The notes beneath the pieces were generated by a model that saw only the letters and a program-made list of their open reading frames with translations, was not told the DNA's origin and did not search any database. Shown piece after piece: positions 8,075 to 15,319 of a stretch of 54,111 nucleotides of DNA. The stretch spans positions 97,392 to 151,502 of the forward strand of contig DIKR01000071.1 of NCBI GenBank assembly GCA_002424625.1, written 5' to 3'. How positions within the stretch are numbered: the stretch's first letter is position 1; every line of letters starts with the position of its first letter. A program made the position numbers and the translations under genes. Source of the DNA: Desulfuromonadaceae bacterium UBA5613. GTDB lineage: Bacteria; Desulfobacterota; Desulfuromonadia; Desulfuromonadales; UBA2197.

Positions 8075-9511
8075 ATGAGTGCCGCAAAGACATCTTTGGC
8101 AGATGAATTGGCTCCACTCCAGGCCCAGATCAAGCAGGAAGAGGAAAATCTCCGGCGGCTGGAAGGTGATCTGCGCACCATCGTGGAAGAAATTGAACTG
8201 TTTTCAGCCGATAAACGCCGCTTCGACGCCCTGCGTGACGTCTGTACCGCCCTTGATACGCTGGGTGAATTGGGCGCCGGGCCGCTCTTCTGGGATGAAC
8301 TGCTCGAAGGACCTTATGTCGCCGGACATCTGCACCGGCTTCGCGAGCATATTGCCGGGTTTGAAGAAGAGATTCGCGGTACCCAGGAAAAGCATGCCGC
8401 TCTCAAAGTGCAGATCAACAAACGACACCACGAACTGAACTTCCTGCACGAAGAGGTACAACAGGCGTATGCCCGTGAGGAACGCCGGAATGAAGAGTTC
8501 CTCGTCGAACGGGAAGTTTCTCCCCTCCCTTTCCGCGAAATGGTTATGCCTTGGAACAACAAGGATGAAGGGGAAAAACGTTACCATCTGGCCTTGCTGG
8601 TCGCTGTCCTGCTCTCGATCGGTTTTGGCTCGCTGATTCCCCTGTGGCGACTGCCGGTCCCGGACCGTTCGGCCGTGGTTGAGATTCCGGAACGTCTGGC
8701 CATGCTGGTGAAAAAGGAGCAGGCCAAACCGGCGCCGATACCGAAGGGCCCAAAAGAAGAAAAGAAGCCCGACAAAGAGCAGGAAAAAGTGCAGGAGCAA
8801 AAGACGAATGACCAGCCCAAACCAGCCAAAACGCCCGTTGAAACGGCGAGTGCGAGTAAAAAAGCGGAGAGTACAGGGATTCTGGCCTTCAAGGAGACCT
8901 TTAGCGACCTGATGGACGTCACTCCCGTGCCGCGGCTCGGCGTTCAGTCCCATCTGATCAACCAGTCCGGGGCGGCAGGTCAAGCCAGTCGTTCGCTGGT
9001 GGCCATGCAGTCAGCGGGCGGTTCCGGTGGTATTGGCAATGCCGCAGTCAGTCGCAATATCGGTAGTGGTACTGGTACTGGCAGTGGAACTGGCGGCGGT
9101 AGTGGCAGCGGTAGCGGCACGGGCAATCGTCTTGGCGGTGTGGGGGTTGCACGAGTCGAAAGTACCGTAGCGGGGCTGACGGAAGAGGCGCGGCCCTTGA
9201 GCACGGGGACCGGTCCGGCCCGAACCGATGAAGAGATTCAGATCGTCTTCGATAAATACAAAGCCACGCTGTATCGGATCTATAACGCCGAATTGCGCAA
9301 GAACCCGACCCTGCGCGGCAAGATGATCCTGCGCCTCACCATCGAACCGGGGGGCGAAGTCTCCGCCTGTACGGTGCCGTCGACCGATCTCGCTTCACCG
9401 GAACTGGTCGCCCAGATTGTCGATCGCGTCAAAAAGTTTAATTTCGGACCGAAGGAGAAGGTCCCCACCACCACCATCTTGTACCCGATTGATTTCCTCC
9501 CCGCCGGCTAG
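8075..9511 (+). CDS. TonB-like energy transducer with cytoplasmic coiled coil and AgmX/PglI-type C-terminus
   Basis: 478 residues. Residues 5-150 are charged and heptad-like, a predicted cytoplasmic coiled coil. A single membrane helix follows at about 169-190 (YHLALLVAVLLSIGFGSLIP), then a lysine/proline-rich linker (about 205-260, as in TonB). A low-complexity glycine/serine/threonine run covers about 328-355, and a C-terminal domain about 385-478 (RIYNAELRKNPTLRGKMILR, VKKFNFGP) resembles the TonB-like C-terminal domain of AgmX/PglI proteins. Ordinary TonB has only a short cytoplasmic N-terminus, so the long coiled coil is notable and recalls gliding-machine proteins (GltG type). It should span the periplasm and be driven by the flanking ExbB/ExbD pairs. 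Substrate or outer-membrane partner unknown. Confidence 0.88.
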   Translation: MSAAKTSLADELAPLQAQIKQEEENLRRLEGDLRTIVEEIELFSADKRRFDALRDVCTALDTLGELGAGPLFWDELLEGPYVAGHLHRLREHIAGFEEEIRGTQEKHAALKVQINKRHHELNFLHEEVQQAYAREERRNEEFLVEREVSPLPFREMVMPWNNKDEGEKRYHLALLVAVLLSIGFGSLIPLWRLPVPDRSAVVEIPERLAMLVKKEQAKPAPIPKGPKEEKKPDKEQEKVQEQKTNDQPKPAKTPVETASASKKAESTGILAFKETFSDLMDVTPVPRLGVQSHLINQSGAAGQASRSLVAMQSAGGSGGIGNAAVSRNIGSGTGTGSGTGGGSGSGSGTGNRLGGVGVARVESTVAGLTEEARPLSTGTGPARTDEEIQIVFDKYKATLYRIYNAELRKNPTLRGKMILRLTIEPGGEVSACTVPSTDLASPELVAQIVDRVKKFNFGPKEKVPTTTILYPIDFLPAG

Positions 9512-9585
9512 GGCCTGACCGGGGCAACAAGTACAACAAGATCAAGAAGTTAACGAGCCAACCACAATATTCAGGAGGTAAGACA

Positions 9586-10218
9586 ATGATTGCATTTTTT
9601 CTCGATGGCGGGTTGTTCATGTGGCCAATTTTGTTGGTGTTCCTAGTCGGCATGGGCATCGCTGGTGAGCGCTGGTATCATTTGAGCCGCACCAAGATCA
9701 AAAGCCGTAACATGTGGAATCTGCTCCATCCGGTGCTGGTCCAGGGCGAATTCGATCAGGCCCGGGACATGGTAGAAAAGGATAACTCCGCGCTTTCGCA
9801 AATGCTGAGCATGGGGCTTGCGGTTCAGGGGTCTGGCCGGCGGCGGCAAGACATTGAAATTGCCATGGAAGAAAGCATGATGGAGATCATTCCGGATCTG
9901 GAACAACGGACCCCTTATGTGGCGCTTTTCTCCAATATTGCCACCCTGCTCGGGCTGCTCGGTACCATCATGGGTCTGATTGCGGCGTTCACCGCCGTCG
10001 CCAATGCCAACCCCGCCGAAAAGGCTGACCTGTTGTCCGCCAGTATCTCGGTCGCCATGAATACCACCGCCTTCGGTCTGATCGCCGCGATTCCGCTGCT
10101 GATTACCCACGCCATGCTGACGACCACCACCGCCCAGATCGTCGACAGCCTCGAAATGGCCTCAGTAAAGGCGCTGAATATTATCTCGAATTCTGCCAGG
10201 CGTGTTGACTTGTCCTGA
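9586..10218 (+). CDS. MotA/TolQ/ExbB-type proton channel protein (second copy)
   Basis: 210 residues; AGGAGG lies 9 bases before the ATG. It has the same architecture and nearly the same protein sequence as the product of 6457-7107: helix 1 LFMWPILLVFLVGMGIAGER, then the shared block ending with helices LFSNIATLLGLLGTIMGLIA and NTTAFGLIAAIPLLITHAML. Differences are concentrated in the first 60 residues and at the C-terminal tail. At DNA level the two genes differ at many third positions, so the similarity is not a very recent copy but protein conservation. Being placed after the TonB-like gene, it may pair with one of the two ExbD types or form mixed rings with the first copy. Confidence 0.95.
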   Translation: MIAFFLDGGLFMWPILLVFLVGMGIAGERWYHLSRTKIKSRNMWNLLHPVLVQGEFDQARDMVEKDNSALSQMLSMGLAVQGSGRRRQDIEIAMEESMMEIIPDLEQRTPYVALFSNIATLLGLLGTIMGLIAAFTAVANANPAEKADLLSASISVAMNTTAFGLIAAIPLLITHAMLTTTTAQIVDSLEMASVKALNIISNSARRVDLS

Positions 10219-10353
10219 CCTCCACCCGGTCGGCGGCCACCCTCTCGGGAGATGAGGGGGTGCTTTATGAATGTTGCACAAAATTAACGTAACGACTGTA
10301 CCTCGTCAGGTGTTCGGCACCTTAACCCTCAACCTTCAATTAAAGGATAACCA

Positions 10354-10905
10354 ATGTCTCGAGGATTCTTATTCTGTTTGGTCGTCACCCTGGTCTTCAG
10401 CGCGGGATGCGCAACGAAGAAGATTCAGGAAGAAACCACACTCACTCCGCCCCCGCCCCAAACCTTGTCACCTCCCGTCGACATCCCGCCTCCGGTTGCA
10501 GCCGTGGATCAGGATGTCGCTGCCGAAACTGTAGCGGAGGAACCGCAAGTCGTGGTGGCACCGCTACCGACCTCTGTACTGCAGAACGTCCCCTTCGAAT
10601 ACGATCAGCATCTGTTGAGCGACTCTGCCCGGGAGATTCTGGCCGCCAATACGGCAATCCTCATGGCACAAGACCGCTTGCAGGTGACCCTCGCCGGGTA
10701 TTGCGACGAACGCGGTTCGGATCAGTACAACATTGCCCTCGGCGAGCGACGGGCCGAGGCGGTACGCAACTATCTCCTTTCCCTCGGGATCAGCGCAGGC
10801 CGTCTGGAGGTCGTTTCGTACGGCGAAGAAAAACCCCTCGATGCAGGGCACGATGAGGACGCCTGGGCCAAGAATCGTCGCGTCGAATTCGTGCCGATGT
10901 TGTAA
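10354..10905 (+). CDS. pal: Pal-like peptidoglycan-associated lipoprotein (OmpA C-terminal domain)
   Basis: 183 residues. AAAGGA precedes the ATG. The signal MSRGFLFCLVVTLVFSAGC ends in lipobox FSAGC. A proline/valine-rich linker (about 25-65) leads to an OmpA-like domain at about 75-180 with the peptidoglycan-binding motif region LAGYCDERGSDQYNIALGER and NRRVEFV at the end. Pal anchors the outer membrane to peptidoglycan through diaminopimelate. Here it closes the ExbB/ExbD/TonB-like operon, in the place Pal holds after tolQRAB, although no TolB is present. It is followed by a strong terminator at 10934. The symbol is by family resemblance. Confidence 0.88.
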   Translation: MSRGFLFCLVVTLVFSAGCATKKIQEETTLTPPPPQTLSPPVDIPPPVAAVDQDVAAETVAEEPQVVVAPLPTSVLQNVPFEYDQHLLSDSAREILAANTAILMAQDRLQVTLAGYCDERGSDQYNIALGERRAEAVRNYLLSLGISAGRLEVVSYGEEKPLDAGHDEDAWAKNRRVEFVPML

Positions 10906-10933
10906 AACTGCGCACGACAACACCCGCAAATGA

Positions 10934-10960
10934 AAGGGCCAGGCTTCAAGCCTGGCCCTT
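10934..10960. terminator. Bidirectional rho-independent terminator
   Basis: An 11-bp perfect stem (AAGGGCCAGGC and its complement) around loop TTCAA, preceded by an A run and followed by TTTT, so it can act on both strands. It ends the envelope cluster; the convergent helix-hairpin-helix gene stops 38 bases further on. Confidence 0.85.
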
Positions 10961-10997
10961 TTCGCTATGGTTTTATCCTGCTGTTTGCCTGTCGTCT

Positions 10998-11228
10998 TTA
11001 ATTCTTCTTCCAGGTGTGCTGGCTTTTTTCCGCTTCGCCCATTATCTTTCTGGCCTCGGTAACAACGGCCCGCACCTTTTTCGGGTTCATCCCCGCAATT
11101 CTCTCCAGGCCTTTTTCTTCGGCGTTGGCAACCTTGGCAATTGTGTCATAGCTGGATTCGACTAAACGTTGTGAAAGGACTTCTCCGATCCCTTTGAGTC
11201 GTTGCAGCTCTTTCATCTGTTTCTTCAT
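10998..11228 (-). CDS. Small helix-hairpin-helix protein
   Basis: 76 residues, with AAGGAG 9 bases before the ATG on the minus strand. The sequence LQRLKGIGEVLSQRLVESSY, then LERIAGMNPKKVRAVVTEAR, holds two helix-hairpin-helix-like units with the GIG and G-N hairpins, like the non-specific DNA-binding HhH regions of RuvA, UvrC or NAD-ligase. The remainder is basic. There is no catalytic domain. It is isolated between a terminator and the divergent WYL regulator, so it is probably expressed alone. A DNA-binding accessory role is likely; the exact function is unknown. Confidence 0.75.
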   Translation of the reverse strand: MKKQMKELQRLKGIGEVLSQRLVESSYDTIAKVANAEEKGLERIAGMNPKKVRAVVTEARKIMGEAEKSQHTWKKN

Positions 11229-11391
11229 AGCTTTCTCTCCTTATTTGAATTAATTTTATTCTCGAGCACCACCAGCCAACTGGTTAAAGGTTAAAACAAA
11301 AAGAAAAAATATCAAGTTTATCGGTAAATTTGAGTTAAACGCTTGCCGTTGCAAGCGGGGATATTTTCACGACGACCTTGATGGAGGATAA

Positions 11392-12378
11392 ATGGGCGAA
11401 CAGATTTTTCTCGAACGCTTTTTGTGGTTCGATCAGCAGTTGCGACAAAGTCTCTATCCCAATGCCGCTCACCTTGCCGAGCGCTTCGAGATTTCGGCCA
11501 AGACGGCGCAGCGTTCGATTGAATATTTTCGGGACCGGCTGCTGGCGCCGCTGGAATATGAGCCGCTGCATCGCGGTTACTACTATCGCACTGATTTCGA
11601 ACTGCCGGCGGCGCGGATCTCGGCAGGTGAGCTCGGGGCACTCCTCATCTCACGCCGTCTTCTCTCCGACGCATCCGCCGGCCATCTCGAAGGGGAACTC
11701 GCCAGTGTCGTCAACAAGCTTGGCGGTATCCTTTCCCGCCATCTCCCCGGTACGCTCGCGCCGGATGAAGCCTTCTCCTTTCGCTGGAACCAGTTTGTCC
11801 CGACCAAGAATGACGATTTTCAGCGGGTCTGTCAGGCGCTGCTCGGCGCCCGCATCCTGAGCTTCGACTATCAGTCGCCCACTCAGGTTAATCCCGCCCG
11901 GCGCAGCGTCGAACCCCATCATCTCGTCAATTATCTCGGCACCTGGCACCTTATCGCTTATTGCCGGCTGCGCCACGACTGGCGCGACTTTGTCCTGCCG
12001 CGCATGGCGGCGCTGGTGGTTGAGAGCGAGTCTTTCAGCTATCGCCCCCGCGCCGATTGGGAGCCCCTGTTGACCGGTACCTTCGGGATTTTTCAGAATC
12101 GTCACAGCTTTTCGGTGACGCTGCGCTTCACACCGGAGCGCAGCCGATTGGTCAAGGGCCAAATCTGGCATCCCGATCAGGAGATTACCCATGCCGACGA
12201 TGGCGCGCTCCTCCTCACCCTGCCGGCGAGCCATCCAGCCGAGATCCTCATGAGTATTCTCGGGCATGGCGCCGAGGTTGAGGTGTTGGCGCCGAGTTGG
12301 CTGCGGGAGCAGGTGGCAGAAGAGATCAAACGGATGGGGGAACGTTATGGGGGAGGGGAGGGCCAGGTGCGGCGGTGA
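11392..12378 (+). CDS. WYL-domain transcriptional regulator
   Basis: 328 residues, with GGAGG before the ATG. The N-terminal about 60 residues form an HTH of the DeoR/HTH_11 type (YPNAAHLAERFEISAKTAQR, recognition helix in SAKTAQRSIEYF). The WYL domain lies at about 140-230 (RILSFDYQS, then EPHHLVNYLGTWHLIAYCRL and the basic R-DFVLPRM stretch), where the classical W-Y-L positions are partly substituted. A WCX-like C-terminal domain follows (about 235-320). WYL regulators often sense nucleic-acid fragments or nucleotides and control stress, DNA repair or defence genes. The gene converges with the tatD-rSAM gene, with one base between stop codons. No target is visible nearby. Confidence 0.85.
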   Translation: MGEQIFLERFLWFDQQLRQSLYPNAAHLAERFEISAKTAQRSIEYFRDRLLAPLEYEPLHRGYYYRTDFELPAARISAGELGALLISRRLLSDASAGHLEGELASVVNKLGGILSRHLPGTLAPDEAFSFRWNQFVPTKNDDFQRVCQALLGARILSFDYQSPTQVNPARRSVEPHHLVNYLGTWHLIAYCRLRHDWRDFVLPRMAALVVESESFSYRPRADWEPLLTGTFGIFQNRHSFSVTLRFTPERSRLVKGQIWHPDQEITHADDGALLLTLPASHPAEILMSILGHGAEVEVLAPSWLREQVAEEIKRMGERYGGGEGQVRR

Positions 12379-12379
12379 A

Positions 12380-13783
12380 TCAGCCGACGCTGTCGTACTC
12401 GCGTTCGCGCAGGGGGACGCCGAGCTCAGCCGCAACCCGGCGGCAGGCGGAAAGATCGAGATCGGGAAAGGCGACGACGCTGGCGATGACGTTCGGAATG
12501 ATCCCGCGGGCAGCGCGAATGAAGGCTTTGATCCCTTCGTAGCCGGCCTCACCAAGGCTGGAGTGACAGAGCCGCTGGTAAGTGGCGGCATCGGCGGCGT
12601 TGAGGGAGATGGAGAGGGTGTCGACCAGACCGGCCAATTCGGGGACGATATTGCGGCCGTGGACGAGATTCGCTTGGCCGTCGCTGTTGACCCGCACTTG
12701 CACGCCGCGCGTTTTCAGCCAGGCGGCAATCTCCTTGACCAGATCGAGACGCAGGAGTGGTTCGCCATAGCCGCAGAAGACGACTTCGTCGTAGCGGCTC
12801 GGATCGCCGATAGCGCGGCGTACTTCGGCGGCATCCGGTTCGTGGCTGAGGAGGAGATGATGCCCCTTGACCATGCCGCCGGAGAATTTCGGGCAGAAGG
12901 TGCAGGTATTGGTGCAGCGGTTGGTGATATTGAGATAAAGGCTGTTGCGGATGGTGTAGGCGATCTGCGCCCCTGCCGGGGTGCCGATCTGAAAGAGATC
13001 GTAGCTGTTGCGCCGCACCAGACGGGCAATATCCTCGGCGCTGATGCCGCGCAGTTCGGCAATTGCCTCGGCAGTGTAGCGGACAAAGGCCGGTTCGTTG
13101 CGTTTGCCGCGCTGCGGCACCGGACTTAAATAAGGACAGTCGGTCTCGATGAGGAGGCGGTCGTCGGGGATCATCTTGACAATTTCGCGGGCGGCGCTAT
13201 TGGCGGGATAGGTGATGGTGCCGGGGAAGGAGAGATAAAAACCCATCTCCAGGCAGCGTTTGGCCATGGCGACATCGCCGCTGAAGCAGTGGAGGACGCC
13301 GCCGATCTCCTCTGCGCCTTCTTCCCGCAGGATGGTCTCGACTTCGTCGTGGGCGTCGCGGTCATGGATGATTAGCGGCAGGCTGACTTCGCGGGCGAGG
13401 CGAATCTGGCGGCGAAAGGTTTCGCGTTGTACGTCGCGAGGGGCGCGGTCGCGGTAGAAATCGAGGCCGATCTCGCCGATCGCCACCACCTTGGCACTCG
13501 ATTTCGCCAGATGGCGCAAGGTGGCGATCCCGACGTCGCTTCCCTCCAGAGCGTCATGGGGATGAATGCCGACGCTGGCATAGACGTCCGGGTATTCGTT
13601 CGCCAGAGCAATCGACGCCTGCGAGGAAGCCAGGTCGCAGCCGACCGTGAGGATCTGGCTGATCCCACTCTGGCGGGCACGCTTGATGACCTCCGCACGA
13701 TCAGTGTCGTACTGGCTGCTGTCGAGATGGGCGTGGGTGTCGACCAGAGCCGGGAGCAAGGGCGTGACCTTTCCTGAGTCCAT
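12380..13783 (-). CDS. TatD-family metal-dependent hydrolase fused to a TatD-linked radical SAM domain
   Basis: 467 residues from ATG 13783-13781, seven bases after the metG stop; a longer frame to 13906 would read into metG and is not needed. Residues about 8-262 are a TatD nuclease/metal hydrolase: LVDTHAHLD, GEIGLDFYRD, IIHDRDAHDE, LHCFSG and ETDCPYLSP, all with the expected His/Asp/Glu ligands. From about 270 a radical SAM domain follows with NRCTNTCTFCPK, a CxxxCxxC cluster motif, and the FCGYGEPLLRLD glycine motif. This matches the TatD-linked rSAM family (TIGR04038, from memory), usually an adjacent gene but fused here. TatD proteins are 3'-5' exonucleases or D-aminoacyl-type hydrolases; the rSAM reaction is unknown. 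Confidence 0.93.
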   Translation of the reverse strand: MDSGKVTPLLPALVDTHAHLDSSQYDTDRAEVIKRARQSGISQILTVGCDLASSQASIALANEYPDVYASVGIHPHDALEGSDVGIATLRHLAKSSAKVVAIGEIGLDFYRDRAPRDVQRETFRRQIRLAREVSLPLIIHDRDAHDEVETILREEGAEEIGGVLHCFSGDVAMAKRCLEMGFYLSFPGTITYPANSAAREIVKMIPDDRLLIETDCPYLSPVPQRGKRNEPAFVRYTAEAIAELRGISAEDIARLVRRNSYDLFQIGTPAGAQIAYTIRNSLYLNITNRCTNTCTFCPKFSGGMVKGHHLLLSHEPDAAEVRRAIGDPSRYDEVVFCGYGEPLLRLDLVKEIAAWLKTRGVQVRVNSDGQANLVHGRNIVPELAGLVDTLSISLNAADAATYQRLCHSSLGEAGYEGIKAFIRAARGIIPNVIASVVAFPDLDLSACRRVAAELGVPLREREYDSVG

Positions 13784-13790
13784 GCCGGCC

Positions 13791-15317
13791 TTATTCGATC
13801 TCAATGCGGGGGAAGAGCGGGGCCGCTTTTTCGATGACCGTCCCCGGCTGCAGCCCGCCCCACTGATCGTTTGCTTCCAGGGTGCTGGCGGGATCACAAC
13901 CGACAATCGTCAGGATTTTAGCTCCGGTCGTCGGCATGAAGGGGCCGACCATCAGGGCGATAAGGCGGATCGCTTCGATGAGGTTGTAGATAACCGTGGC
14001 GAGCCGTTCCTGTTGGGCCGGATCTTTGGCGAGAGTCCAGGGGGCGCAATCGTCGATGTATTTGTTCGAAGCGCTGACCAGTTCCCAGATCGTCTGCAGG
14101 GCTTTACTGAAGGCGAGGTCGTCCATCTGCTCATCGAGATTTTTGACGGCGGAGGAGAAACGAGCGACGTAGTCGTGATCGAATTCAGCGAGAGCCGCAG
14201 GCGCGGGGAGGGCGGCGCCAAAATATTTGTGGAGCATGGCGGTGGAGCGGCTGACCAGGTTGCCGAGATCGTTGGCAAGGTCGGAGTTGATGCGGGAGGT
14301 CAGGGCCGATTGCGAAAAGTCGCCATCAAGGCCAAAGGGGACTTCGCGCAGGAGGAAGTAGCGGATGGCATCGACGCCAAAGCGATCGACGAGCATATTC
14401 GGCTCGACGACGTTGAGCAGGCTCTTGCTCATCTTCTGCCCTTCGACCGTCCACCAGCCGTGGGCAAAGACCTTCTTCGGCAGCGGCAGACCGGCGGCGA
14501 GGAGGAACGTCGGCCAGTACACGCTGTGAAAGCGCAAAATATCCTTGCCGATCACATGAACGTCCACCGGCCAGAATTTGGCGTAATTTCCGCCTTCGTC
14601 GGGGTAACCGAGGGCGGTGATGTAGTTGCTGAGCGCGTCGAACCAGACGTAGATGACGTGGGCTTCATCCTTGGGGACGGGGATCCCCCAGGAAAAAGTC
14701 GTGCGCGAGATGGAGAGATCGCGCAGCCCTTCCTTGACAAAGTTGACGATTTCGTTGCGCCGCGAGCGGGGCTGAATAAAATCGGGATTGGCTTCGATAT
14801 GGTCGAGGAGCGCCTGCTGGTATTTGCTCATGCGAAAGAAGTACGACGGCTCGGAAAGTTTTTGCGTCGGGCGGCCGCAATCCGGGCAGTTGCCGTCGAG
14901 GAGCTGCGTCTCGGTCCAGAAGGATTCGCAGGGAGTGCAATACCAGTCGACATACTCGCCAAGGTAGATATCATTCTTGGCCTGAATCGTTTCAAAGAGG
15001 GCGCATACCCCGTTTTTATGGCGTTCCTGCGAGGTGCGGATAAAGTCGGTGTGGCTGATATCGAGCTTCTCCCAGAGGGCGGCAAAGCGCATCATCACCC
15101 GATCCGCCAGCTCCAGAGGGGTTTCGCCTTTGGCCTGGGCCGCTTTCTCTACCTTCTGTCCGTGCTCGTCGGTCCCGGTCAGAAAAAAGACTTCGTAGCC
15201 GCGCGAACGCTTGTAGCGGGCGAGGGCGTCGCAGGCGAGGGTGGTGTAGGCATGGCCGATGTGGGGAACGTCGTTGACATAGTAAATTGGGGTCGTGACG
15301 TAAAACCGTTTAGCCAT
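13791..15317 (-). CDS. metG: Methionyl-tRNA synthetase
   Basis: 508 residues, the short form without the C-terminal EMAP/Trbp111 dimerisation domain. The HIGH motif is in PIYYVNDVPHIGHAYTT at the N-terminus, and the KMSKS loop is in GQKMSKSLLNV at about residue 296. The CP domain carries one zinc knuckle (CTPCES, then CPDCGRP) at about 127-150, and the anticodon-binding helical domain fills 350-500. It charges tRNA-Met in the cytoplasm. It is third last in the minus-strand operon tmk-holB-ricT-metG-tatD, two bases after ricT. In Bacillus the same neighbours (tmk, holB, ricT/yaaT, metS, tatD-like yabD) occur in the same order. Confidence 0.97.
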   Translation of the reverse strand: MAKRFYVTTPIYYVNDVPHIGHAYTTLACDALARYKRSRGYEVFFLTGTDEHGQKVEKAAQAKGETPLELADRVMMRFAALWEKLDISHTDFIRTSQERHKNGVCALFETIQAKNDIYLGEYVDWYCTPCESFWTETQLLDGNCPDCGRPTQKLSEPSYFFRMSKYQQALLDHIEANPDFIQPRSRRNEIVNFVKEGLRDLSISRTTFSWGIPVPKDEAHVIYVWFDALSNYITALGYPDEGGNYAKFWPVDVHVIGKDILRFHSVYWPTFLLAAGLPLPKKVFAHGWWTVEGQKMSKSLLNVVEPNMLVDRFGVDAIRYFLLREVPFGLDGDFSQSALTSRINSDLANDLGNLVSRSTAMLHKYFGAALPAPAALAEFDHDYVARFSSAVKNLDEQMDDLAFSKALQTIWELVSASNKYIDDCAPWTLAKDPAQQERLATVIYNLIEAIRLIALMVGPFMPTTGAKILTIVGCDPASTLEANDQWGGLQPGTVIEKAAPLFPRIEIE

Positions 15318-15319
15318 GG

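Noticed and set aside
12266..13129. Plus-strand open frame overlapping the end of the WYL gene and the tatD-rSAM gene
   Set aside because: Glycine/aspartate-rich shadow of the radical SAM and TatD frames; the stop codons of the true genes meet here.
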